Shown piece after piece: positions 32,139 through 39,745 of a stretch of 64,000 nucleotides of DNA. The first letter of the stretch is position 1, and the number at the start of each line of letters is the position of its first letter. This DNA comes from Flavobacterium cyclinae. Lineage in GTDB: Bacteria > Bacteroidota > Bacteroidia > Flavobacteriales > Flavobacteriaceae. The notes beneath the pieces are model-generated. The model made no database searches. It saw only the letters and a list, made by a program, of their open reading frames with translations, and was not told the origin of the DNA. Made by a program: the position numbers and the translations under genes. The stretch spans positions 434,001 through 498,000 of the forward strand of contig NZ_CP089095.1 in NCBI RefSeq assembly GCF_021172145.1, given 5' to 3'.

Positions 32139-33707
32139 ATGAAAAATAAATTTATATATTTAGCTATTATAGCAGCTGGTTTTGCTTCATGTGAACCAGA
32201 ATTTGAAAACGAAGTAAGTGCAAACTATACTTCTGGAGATGCTGATTTTACAACTTATGTAGCTGTTGGAAATTCATTAACTGCGGGTTATATGGATGGT
32301 ACGGTTTCAAGAGGAAGTCAAACCAATTCTTTTCCTAATTTATTAGCGCAACAGTTTGCTTTAGTTGGAGGTGGTGAATTTACACAGCCTTCTTACGCAG
32401 ATGACGTTAATAATTTAGGAGGATTGTTATTAGGTGGTTTCCCAATTGCAAGTACAAGATTGGTAATTGACGCATCAGAAGGTCGACCTGAAAATATTGC
32501 GGGTTCTTCGACAATTGAAGTTTCTAATTTACAAGCTACAGCTTATAATAACATGGGAGTGCCTGGCGCAAAATCTTTTCACTTAATAGCGCAAGGTTAT
32601 GGAAATATTGCAGGTGTTGCTTTAGGACAAGCAAATCCATACTTTGTTAGACATGCTACTTCACCTACCACTACTGTATTAGGAGATGCTATGTCTAAGA
32701 ATCCAACATTTTTTACCAACTGGATTGGTGCAAATGATGTATTGTCATATGCTACAAATGGTGGTGCTCAATCTGATGGTGTAACGCCAGCGAATGATCA
32801 CAATGTAACTGGTAATACTAATCCTGCTACTTATGGAGCAAACGATATTACAAATTCAAATGTGTTTGCAAGTGTTTATTCAACGATTATTACAACATTA
32901 ACATCAAATGGTGCAAAAGGAGTGGTATGTACAATTCCAAGTGTAACCTCTATTCCTTATTTTACAACTGTTCCATATGCGCCTGTTTCGGATGCGGCTT
33001 TAAATGCAAATCCACAAGCAGCATTATTAGTTCAATTATATCAATTTTTAGCAGTTGCTACTAATGGAAGAATTGCACCGTTAAACTTAACAGATGGAGT
33101 TTCTAATCCCGTATTAATCAATGATGCAGATTTGACAGATTTAAGCGCACAAATAACATTTTATGCAAATAATTCTGGAGATCCATTATTAATTGCAAAT
33201 GCTTCAACTTTAGGGGCTTTATACGGTAAAGCTAGACAAACAACATCTGCTGATTTAATTGTTTTACCTGCTTCGTCTGTAATAGGTACTACTTCGGCTA
33301 ATCCGACTCCATTTAATATCCAAGGAGTTACACAGCCATTAGCAAACAAATGGATTTTGACGTCAAATGAAAAAAACAAAGTAGCTAATGCTACAGCGGC
33401 TTACAACGCAACAATTGTTTCAATTGCAAATTCTAATGATCTTGCTGTTGCAGATATGAATGCTATTATGAATCAATTGGTGACTGGTTTAAGAATTGAA
33501 GATGGAACTGTTTATACGGCAAATTATTTTTCTTCAGCTACTGCAAGTTCAGTATTATTTTCTTTAGATGGTGTGCATCCAAATGCAAAAGGCTATGGGG
33601 TGATTGCAAATGAAATAATTAAAGTGATTAATAATCATTATAATGCAAATATACCTTATGTATACGCTCCAAGCCTACCAGGTGCGACAATTTTACAGAC
33701 TAATTAA
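32139..33707 (+). CDS. SGNH/GDSL-type hydrolase lipoprotein
   Basis: 522 residues. The lipobox is FASC (Cys about 18) followed by EPEFENE. Block I reads VGNSLTAGY (about 46), with Asn in place of the Asp of GDSL; block III is IGANDVLSY (the GxND pair, about 197); block V is DGVHPNAKGY with the catalytic Asp and His (about 481). It is likely an esterase or lipase on the outer membrane. It follows the FadL porin in one transcript and ends in a good terminator. The long Ala/Asn/Thr-rich middle is normal for the flavobacterial form. Confidence 0.87.
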   Translation: MKNKFIYLAIIAAGFASCEPEFENEVSANYTSGDADFTTYVAVGNSLTAGYMDGTVSRGSQTNSFPNLLAQQFALVGGGEFTQPSYADDVNNLGGLLLGGFPIASTRLVIDASEGRPENIAGSSTIEVSNLQATAYNNMGVPGAKSFHLIAQGYGNIAGVALGQANPYFVRHATSPTTTVLGDAMSKNPTFFTNWIGANDVLSYATNGGAQSDGVTPANDHNVTGNTNPATYGANDITNSNVFASVYSTIITTLTSNGAKGVVCTIPSVTSIPYFTTVPYAPVSDAALNANPQAALLVQLYQFLAVATNGRIAPLNLTDGVSNPVLINDADLTDLSAQITFYANNSGDPLLIANASTLGALYGKARQTTSADLIVLPASSVIGTTSANPTPFNIQGVTQPLANKWILTSNEKNKVANATAAYNATIVSIANSNDLAVADMNAIMNQLVTGLRIEDGTVYTANYFSSATASSVLFSLDGVHPNAKGYGVIANEIIKVINNHYNANIPYVYAPSLPGATILQTN

Positions 33708-33727
33708 TATTTTATACTTTATATAAG

Positions 33728-33755
33728 AAAAGGCATCATTATTGATGCCTTTTTT
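33728..33755 (+). terminator. Terminator after SGNH lipoprotein gene
   Basis: AGGCATCA / TGATGCCT stem with a TTAT loop and seven T residues. Confidence 0.85.
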
Positions 33756-33778
33756 AGTAGTAATAAAAATTGAAGAAA

Positions 33779-34123
33779 ATGAATTTAATTATTAAACTCC
33801 TTTTAAGTGCAATTATAGTATTTGTTCTTTCTTATCTTGTTCCGGGTGTTACCATTACTAGCTTAACAGGAGCCTTAATGGTAGCTGTTGTATTGAGTTT
33901 GTTAAACACTTTTTTAAAACCAATACTTGTTTTTCTTACCATTCCTGTTACACTATTTACTCTAGGTTTGTTTCTTTTGGTAATTAATGCAATCATTATT
34001 TTGATATGCGATTATTTTATTGATGAATTTAGAGTTGATGGATTTTTAACTGCTTTGATTTTTAGTGTTTTGTTGTCTATTAGTCAATCTGTTTTAAATA
34101 AAATCTTTGTGAGTGAAGATTAA
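33779..34123 (+). CDS. Small four-helix membrane protein (phage holin superfamily IV / DUF360)
   Basis: 114 residues from ATG 33779; a TTG at 33770 would add three residues. Four membrane helices are visible with the family motif LLNTFLKPILVFLTIPVTLFTLGLF (only part quoted elsewhere), a Pro-bearing hairpin typical of this widespread group. Despite the name these proteins are chromosomal and not tied to phage here, as no other phage gene is near. Function unknown. It lies between a terminator and the trigger-factor promoter, so it is its own unit. Confidence 0.8.
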   Translation: MNLIIKLLLSAIIVFVLSYLVPGVTITSLTGALMVAVVLSLLNTFLKPILVFLTIPVTLFTLGLFLLVINAIIILICDYFIDEFRVDGFLTALIFSVLLSISQSVLNKIFVSED

Positions 34124-34157
34124 TTTTTAGCGATTTGAATTTCAATGAATTAAAAAC

Positions 34158-34188
34158 TTGTTTGGGTTGTAAAAATTCTATAATTTTG
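34158..34188 (+). promoter_or_regulatory. Trigger-factor promoter flanked by an inverted repeat
   Basis: TTG at 34158-34160 and TAATTTTG at 34181-34188 have a 20-base spacer. A perfect 9-bp inverted repeat, TTTGGGTTG (34161-34169) and CAACCCAAA (34189-34197), brackets the -7 box. The ATG is at 34224. Confidence 0.6.
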
Positions 34189-34223
34189 CAACCCAAATTT
34201 TATGGTATTAAATAAAAGAAATA

Positions 34224-35549
34224 ATGAACATTACAAAAACGCAAGTTGATGATTTGAATGCTATTGTAACAGTAGCAATTACAAAAGAAGATTATTCTGA
34301 TAAAGTAGAAAAAGTATTAGCTGATTATAGAAAAAATGCTTCAATTCCGGGATTCAGAAAAGGAGCAGTTCCAATGAGTTTAATCCATAAGCAATATGGT
34401 AAAGCAGTATTATTAGATGAAGTAAATAAAATTTTACAATCGTCTTTAAACGATTATTTAGTTGCTGAAAAATTAGATATTCTGGGTAACCCTCTTCCAA
34501 AAGTAACAGAAGATTTTAACTGGGATAATGATGATTTATCTTTTGATTTTGAATTAGGATTAGCACCTCAATTTTCAGTTGATTTAACAGCGAAAAATAA
34601 TATTACAAAGTTCAATGTTATTGCTGATGATAAAATGTTGAATGAGCAAGTTGAAAGAATCCAAAAACAATACGGAAAATTAATTTCTCAAGCTGAAGTA
34701 AAAGCAGATTATGAAGTTAGAGGGACTTTTACTAACGAAGAAAAAGGAATCAACGCTCCAGCAAACTTTAGTTTAGATATTTTTGCTGACAAAAAAACAG
34801 CTAAAGCATTTGTTGGTAAAAAAGTAGGTGATATTGTAACTATCGGAACTAAAGGTTTATTTGATGACGATCACAAATTAATGGATTACTTAAAAGTAAG
34901 TCATGATGATGTTCACGGTTTAGATATCAATGTTGATTTTACAATTGAAGAAATTAATTCAATTGAAAAAGCAGAGTTAAATCAAGAATTATTTGATAAA
35001 TTATTTGGACCTGGAGTTATTTCTTCTGTTGAAGAATTAAAAGCTAAAATCAAAGAAGATGCTGAAGGACAATTTGCTCAACAAGCTGATCAAAAATTCT
35101 TAAATGATGTTACTGAGTTTTTAATTGAAAATACAAAATTTGATTTGCCAGCTGAATTCTTAAAAAGATGGATTCAAAACGTAGGTGAAACTCCATTAAC
35201 TGCAGAGCAAGCTGAAGAAGAGTATGTAAAATCTGAAAAAGGATTACGTTTCCAATTAATTGAAGGGAAAGTAATGGCTGAAAATAATTTACAAATTACG
35301 TTTGAAGATTTACAAGCGCATACTGCTGATTTAATCAAGAAACAAATGGCACAATTTGGTCAATTAAATCCATCAGAAGATGAAATTAATGGAATTGTTG
35401 CTCGTGTAATGTCTAATCAAGACGAGGTGAAACGTTTATCAGAGCAAGTAATGAGCGAAAAAATGTTAGGTCTTTACAAAGAAAAAGTAAAAGCTAAAAC
35501 TAAAGAGGTTAATTACGAGCAATTCATCAAAGAAATGTACGGAGAATAA
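34224..35549 (+). CDS. tig: Trigger factor
   Basis: 441 residues. The ribosome-binding tail carries the signature IPGFRKGAVPMSLIHKQYG (about 41-60). The middle PPIase-like region (about 150-245) is weak in FKBP active-site residues, as in other Bacteroidetes forms. The C-terminal helical arms run to the end. It is the ribosome-bound chaperone for nascent chains. It precedes clpP and clpX in the familiar tig-clpP-clpX order, but a terminator separates it from clpP. Confidence 0.95.
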   Translation: MNITKTQVDDLNAIVTVAITKEDYSDKVEKVLADYRKNASIPGFRKGAVPMSLIHKQYGKAVLLDEVNKILQSSLNDYLVAEKLDILGNPLPKVTEDFNWDNDDLSFDFELGLAPQFSVDLTAKNNITKFNVIADDKMLNEQVERIQKQYGKLISQAEVKADYEVRGTFTNEEKGINAPANFSLDIFADKKTAKAFVGKKVGDIVTIGTKGLFDDDHKLMDYLKVSHDDVHGLDINVDFTIEEINSIEKAELNQELFDKLFGPGVISSVEELKAKIKEDAEGQFAQQADQKFLNDVTEFLIENTKFDLPAEFLKRWIQNVGETPLTAEQAEEEYVKSEKGLRFQLIEGKVMAENNLQITFEDLQAHTADLIKKQMAQFGQLNPSEDEINGIVARVMSNQDEVKRLSEQVMSEKMLGLYKEKVKAKTKEVNYEQFIKEMYGE

Positions 35550-35575
35550 TATCTCACAAAAAATAATTATCTTTG

Positions 35576-35605
35576 AGCGTCAGACTAGTTTTGACGCTTT
35601 TTTTA
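35576..35605 (+). terminator. Terminator after trigger factor
   Basis: AGCGTCA / TGACGCT stem followed by seven T residues. A TATCTTTG sequence (35568-35575) abuts the hairpin and fits the -7 consensus, but a promoter reading straight into a terminator seems unlikely. Confidence 0.8.
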
Positions 35606-35657
35606 TTCTGAATTTTATTCAGATTTATAACATTAATTATTTAAAATAAGTCATAAA

Positions 35658-36314
35658 ATGAACTACGGAAAAGAATTTAAAAAATATGCTACGAAGCATC
35701 ACGGAGTAAACAGTTTATATTACGATAAAATTGTGAGCAGTATGACTCCATACATCATTGAAGAGCGTCAATTAAATGTTGCTTCAATGGATGTGTTCTC
35801 TCGTTTAATGATGGATAGAATTATATTCTTAGGAACAGGAGTTGATGATTATGTAGCAAACATTATTCAGGCGCAATTGTTGTTTTTAGAAAGTGTTGAT
35901 GCTTCTAAAGATATCAGTATTTATATTAATTCACCAGGTGGAAGTGTGTATGCTGGATTAGGAATCTATGATACAATGCAATTTGTAAAACCTGATGTAG
36001 CTACAATTTGTACAGGAATGGCGGCTTCAATGGGAGCGGTTTTATTATGTGCTGGGGCTGATGGAAAACGTTCGGCTTTACCACATTCAAGAGTAATGAT
36101 TCACCAACCATCAGGAGGAGCTCAAGGAGTGGCAACGGATATGGAAATCAACTTGAAAGAAATGTTGAAATTAAAAGAAGAATTATATCAAATCATTTCT
36201 CATCATTCAAAACAACCTTACGAGAAAGTTTATAAAGACAGTGAAAGAGATTACTGGATGATTGCTGCTGAAGCAAAAGAATACGGAATGATTGATGAGG
36301 TTTTAACAAGATAA
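35658..36314 (+). CDS. clpP: ATP-dependent Clp protease proteolytic subunit
   Basis: 218 residues, with the catalytic triad visible as Ser124 (GMAASMGA), His149 (MIHQPSGG) and Asp198 (ERDYWM); the spacing equals that of E. coli ClpP (97, 122, 171). The N-terminus is about 27 residues longer than in E. coli before processing. ClpP forms the 14-subunit chamber that degrades proteins unfolded by ClpX. ClpX follows 81 bases downstream beyond a repeat-containing spacer. Confidence 0.96.
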   Translation: MNYGKEFKKYATKHHGVNSLYYDKIVSSMTPYIIEERQLNVASMDVFSRLMMDRIIFLGTGVDDYVANIIQAQLLFLESVDASKDISIYINSPGGSVYAGLGIYDTMQFVKPDVATICTGMAASMGAVLLCAGADGKRSALPHSRVMIHQPSGGAQGVATDMEINLKEMLKLKEELYQIISHHSKQPYEKVYKDSERDYWMIAAEAKEYGMIDEVLTR

Positions 36315-36335
36315 ATAAATATAGTTTTCAGTTTT

Positions 36336-36381
36336 CAGTCACAGTTTTCAGCGATATAACTGTGACTGTATACTGTGACTG
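36336..36381 (+). repeat. Inverted and direct repeat between clpP and clpX
   Basis: CAGTCACAGTT (36336-36346) and its exact complement AACTGTGACTG (36358-36368) make an 11-bp stem with an 11-base loop; ACTGTGACTG recurs at 36372-36381. There is no T tract, so it is not a standard terminator. GTTTTCA units nearby add to a low-complexity pattern. Confidence 0.75.
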
Positions 36382-36395
36382 CTAACTAAAAAAGG

Positions 36396-37628
36396 ATGGC
36401 TAAAGAAGTATTAGAGTGTTCATTCTGCGGAAGGAAAAAGCCTGAAACCAATTTATTAATTGCAGGGATTAATGCGCATATTTGCGACAAATGTATCGAA
36501 CAAGCTCACGGAATTGTTTTAGAGGAATTAAAACAATCAGGTAATTCTAATTTGATTGCCGATTTAATTCTTTTAAAACCAAAAGAGATTCGTGCGTTTT
36601 TAGATGATTATGTAATTGGACAAGAACAAACGAAGAAAGTAATGAGTGTAGCTGTTTACAATCACTATAAACGTTTGATGCAAGTTCAATTAGAAGACGA
36701 AGTTGAGATTGAAAAAAGTAACATCTTAATGGTGGGTCAAACCGGAACTGGAAAAACATTAGTTGCAAAAACAATTGCAAAAATGTTGAATGTTCCATTG
36801 GCTATCGTTGATGCAACTGTTTTAACTGAAGCGGGTTATGTAGGGGAAGATGTAGAAAGTATTTTAACTCGTTTGTTACAAGCAGCTGATTACGACGTCG
36901 CTAAAGCTGAAAGAGGAATCGTATTTATTGACGAAATCGATAAAATTGCTCGTAAAAGTGATAATCCATCCATTACTCGAGATGTTTCGGGAGAAGGTGT
37001 ACAACAAGCATTGTTGAAATTATTAGAAGGAACAGTGGTTAATGTTCCACCAAAAGGAGGAAGAAAACATCCAGATCAAAAATTTGTGGAAGTTAATACA
37101 CAAAATATCTTGTTCATCGCAGGTGGTGCTTTTGACGGAATTGAAAGAATTATTTCAAAACGTTTAAATAGACAAGCGGTAGGCTATAGTTCGTCAATAG
37201 GAACAGATCAAATTGATAAGGATAATTTACTTCAATATTTGATTCCAAAAGATGTTAAAGATTTTGGATTAATACCAGAAATCATAGGTCGATTACCAGT
37301 TTTAACACATATGGATCCTTTAGATGCGGAAACGTTAAGAGCTATTTTAACAGAACCTAAAAACGCCTTAGTAAAACAATATAAGAAATTGTTTGAGATG
37401 GATGAGGTGGATTTAAATTTTGAAGAAGAAGCACTTGATTATATTGTTTCTAAAGCATTAGAATACAAATTAGGAGCAAGAGGTTTGCGCTCGTTATGTG
37501 AAGCTATTTTGACTGATGCTATGTATGAGTTACCTAGTTCAAACGAAACAAATTTACAAGTAACAAAAGGTTATGCTGAAAAGAGTCTAAGTAAAAATTT
37601 ACTTCAGCGTTTAAAAGCAGTTTCTTAA
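36396..37628 (+). CDS. clpX: ClpX ATPase subunit of Clp protease
   Basis: 410 residues. The zinc-binding domain has Cys8, Cys11, Cys30 and Cys33. The AAA+ domain carries Walker A GQTGTGKT (114-121), Walker [11 protein letters not shown] (about 173) and the sensor and arginine motifs up to GARGLRSL. The IGF loop for ClpP docking is represented by YSSSIGT near 265, a weak match I note without weight. ClpX unfolds tagged proteins and feeds ClpP. It is the last gene of the tig-clpP-clpX group and ends at a bidirectional hairpin. Confidence 0.96.
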   Translation: MAKEVLECSFCGRKKPETNLLIAGINAHICDKCIEQAHGIVLEELKQSGNSNLIADLILLKPKEIRAFLDDYVIGQEQTKKVMSVAVYNHYKRLMQVQLEDEVEIEKSNILMVGQTGTGKTLVAKTIAKMLNVPLAIVDATVLTEAGYVGEDVESILTRLLQAADYDVAKAERGIVFIDEIDKIARKSDNPSITRDVSGEGVQQALLKLLEGTVVNVPPKGGRKHPDQKFVEVNTQNILFIAGGAFDGIERIISKRLNRQAVGYSSSIGTDQIDKDNLLQYLIPKDVKDFGLIPEIIGRLPVLTHMDPLDAETLRAILTEPKNALVKQYKKLFEMDEVDLNFEEEALDYIVSKALEYKLGARGLRSLCEAILTDAMYELPSSNETNLQVTKGYAEKSLSKNLLQRLKAVS

Positions 37629-37638
37629 TATCTTAATA

Positions 37639-37667
37639 AAAAAGGTTGCCGATTGGCAACCTTTTTT
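37639..37667. terminator. Terminator between clpX and convergent lipoprotein gene
   Basis: AAAAGGTTGCC / GGCAACCTTTT stem with a GATT loop, T run on plus and a matching A run for the minus strand. It can serve clpX and the small lipoprotein ending at 37672. Confidence 0.85.
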
Positions 37668-37671
37668 TGTA

Positions 37672-37806
37672 TTATGCATTTTTCTTTTGTTCTAATGTTT
37701 TTGATTGTTTTGTGTTGCAATATCTTTTTTGGCAACTCCATCCGCTTGAGCAAGATGTTAATAATACTAATGTTGATACCGCTACTACTAATGAGATTTT
37801 TTTCAT
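37672..37806 (-). CDS. 44-residue Cys-rich lipoprotein
   Basis: This gene is too short for usual ORF cut-offs. It reads MKKISLVVAVSTLVLLTSC from ATG 37806, a full lipoprotein signal with lipobox LTSC (Cys19). The mature 26 residues begin SSGWSCQKRYCN, then a Lys/Gln-rich tail. It lies 26 bases downstream of the OmpA-family gene, same strand, and ends at the bidirectional terminator. The frame, lipobox and terminator together make it a likely real gene. A similar mini-lipoprotein sits at 39579-39743. Function unknown. Confidence 0.72.
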   Translation of the reverse strand: MKKISLVVAVSTLVLLTSCSSGWSCQKRYCNTKQSKTLEQKKNA

Positions 37807-37832
37807 TTTTTTTGAGTTTAATTGAGGAGAAT

Positions 37833-39395
37833 TTATTTTATAATTTTGAATTCAATTCTACGATTTTTTTGATCTTGTTCTGCTGTACACTTATCACATT
37901 TTTCTAGAAGTTCACTTTCTCCATATCCTTTATAAGATAATTGATTAGTAGGAATTCCTTTTTTAATTAAATATTGATAAGCTGCTTTTGCTCTACTCTC
38001 AGATAATTTTTGATTGTAAGTTTCTGATCCTTTACTGTCAGTATGTGCATTAATTGTAATGCTCATGTTAGTATTACTTTTAAGTACTTCTACAATCTTG
38101 TTTAAAGACAATTCTGACTCTTTTTTAATTGTAGATTTGTTAAAATCAAAATAAATATTTTCTATAACAATTGCATCTTCTGTAACTACAGCTTTTTCTT
38201 GCGTTAGGAAAATATTTTTTTCAGTATCTCCTGAGCTTACATTTACTTTTTTAGTTTCATAGCCTTCTTTATTCACCTGTACATTATAAAGAGTTAATGG
38301 TTCAACTGCAAATTTAAATTTACCATTATTGTCTGTAAATGTTTCTGTAATAATTGTGCCAAATTCATCAGTTACAATAACTTTGGCGTTTGGTAATGCT
38401 GTTTTAGTAACCTCTTCTGCAACAATATAGTTAAGAGAAATGTTGTCTTGTTTTCTAATTTCAAATTTTAAAATATCAAAATTTCCAGATTGATGTTTGT
38501 CTGTAGAAATGTAACCTTTTGTAGGTGAAGTTAAAACAAAAGCTATATCGTCTCTTCTTGAATTCAAATCAGTACCTAAATTCATTGGTTCTAAAAATTT
38601 GTTTTCAACATATGCCGATCTAAATACATCATATCCACCTAAGTTAGTATGACCTTTTGAAGAGAAATACAGAAATTTATTATCTGATGACATGAATGGG
38701 TATTTTTCATCAGCTTCTGTATTTACATTTGGTCCTAAATTTACAAGTTTTCCTATGCTACCGTCTTCATTAATAGTAGCTTCATAAATGTCAAATCCAC
38801 CAAATCCACCTGGGATATTTGTTGCAATAAATATTTTTTTCCCATCAGATGATACACTTGGCGTTTCAATAGAATATCCGTCAGGAACAATATTTAAGTT
38901 TGTGATGTTTGTCCATTTTTTTACATCGTTTTCATCTAGAACCGCTCTGTATAAATTGAATTTTTCTTTACTATTTGGGTCTTCTTGAGTAAAAAATATT
39001 GTTTTTTGATCGTGAGAAAATCCTATTGAACCTTCATCGTTTTCTGAATCAAGAGTTTTTGAGAATAATAATGGAAAAGATAAACTTCCATCTTCTTTAA
39101 CATCTACACAATATAAATTATTATTTGGAGTATTAGTAATTGGATTAACCGTTACTTCTGCATGACGTCTTTTTTTGTTTGATAAAATAATATATTTATT
39201 TTTAAAAAAAGTAGTGCCTATTTCGTTTAATTCAGAATTAATCCCTGTGTCACTAATAACAAATGAAATTCCCTTAGTGTTTTTATTAATAGTATTTATT
39301 GTTGCTTCTGTTCCCTCTGAACGTCTAGGTTCTTGCCCAAAAGAAAATAGATTAACTATAAGTAAAAATAAAGTAAAGATTTTTCTTAGTTTCAT
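37833..39395 (-). CDS. OmpA-family protein with PD40 propeller and carboxypeptidase-like domain
   Basis: 520 residues. A signal peptide ending FSFGQ is followed by WD40-like PD40 repeats (about 40-300; DQKTIFFTQEDPNS, SDGKKIFIATNIPGGFGGFDIY, SSDNKFLYFSSKGH), a small carboxypeptidase-regulatory-like beta domain (about 320-390) and a C-terminal OmpA domain (about 410-520) with NAHTDSKGSETYNQKLSESRA for peptidoglycan binding. The order resembles the type IX secretion protein PorE without its TPR part. It probably links the outer membrane or a complex to the cell wall. It is followed by the 44-residue lipoprotein gene. Confidence 0.88.
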   Translation of the reverse strand: MKLRKIFTLFLLIVNLFSFGQEPRRSEGTEATINTINKNTKGISFVISDTGINSELNEIGTTFFKNKYIILSNKKRRHAEVTVNPITNTPNNNLYCVDVKEDGSLSFPLLFSKTLDSENDEGSIGFSHDQKTIFFTQEDPNSKEKFNLYRAVLDENDVKKWTNITNLNIVPDGYSIETPSVSSDGKKIFIATNIPGGFGGFDIYEATINEDGSIGKLVNLGPNVNTEADEKYPFMSSDNKFLYFSSKGHTNLGGYDVFRSAYVENKFLEPMNLGTDLNSRRDDIAFVLTSPTKGYISTDKHQSGNFDILKFEIRKQDNISLNYIVAEEVTKTALPNAKVIVTDEFGTIITETFTDNNGKFKFAVEPLTLYNVQVNKEGYETKKVNVSSGDTEKNIFLTQEKAVVTEDAIVIENIYFDFNKSTIKKESELSLNKIVEVLKSNTNMSITINAHTDSKGSETYNQKLSESRAKAAYQYLIKKGIPTNQLSYKGYGESELLEKCDKCTAEQDQKNRRIEFKIIK

Positions 39396-39578
39396 AAAAT
39401 TAAATACTTAATTAATAGGGGGTTAATGTTTTTTTAAAACTTGTGCAAAAATATAATAAAATTTCACAAAAAAAATAAATAGTGAAAATAATTTACTTTT
39501 TTTTGGTATTTAATGCAAAAAAAATGATAGGAAGCTAAATGCGACTTGTTTTTTTGCGAATTATTTAATTAATGGAGT

Positions 39579-39743
39579 TTAGCAGCGATTTAAATTGATA
39601 AATTTATCATGAAATGGGATTTCGCTGTTTTTTATGCTTGTGCTGCATTTTCTGTATGGTCCACATTTGTATCTTCTGGGTCCACATGATATTGAAATAC
39701 TCGAAGCGCAAATAATAACTAATAGAAGTACTGATTTTTTCAT
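39579..39743 (-). CDS. 54-residue Cys-rich lipoprotein
   Basis: The gene starts two bases after the GH3-family stop codon (ATG at 39743). It opens MKKSVLLLVIICASSISISC, a lipoprotein signal (Cys20), then GPRRYKCGPYRKCSTS and a polar tail ending in Cys. The close coupling to the upstream gene and the classical signal argue that it is translated. RYKCGPYRKC recalls SCQKRYC of the 44-residue lipoprotein at 37672, so the two may be paralogues. Function unknown; the basic Cys motif suggests metal or disulfide chemistry, which is only inference. Confidence 0.68.
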   Translation of the reverse strand: MKKSVLLLVIICASSISISCGPRRYKCGPYRKCSTSIKNSEIPFHDKFINLNRC

Positions 39744-39745
39744 AT

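Noticed and set aside
33779..34123. Holin-like gene as sign of prophage
   Set aside because: No lysin, portal, capsid or integrase nearby; the four-helix family is widespread in chromosomes.
35568..35575. TATCTTTG as clpP promoter
   Set aside because: It abuts the tig terminator hairpin, so a transcript from it would be ended at once; probably chance.
37653..37907. Plus-strand ORF of 84 residues, hydrophobic
   Set aside because: It overlaps the clpX terminator and is antisense to the lipoprotein gene at 37672; the minus-strand frame has a better signal and start.
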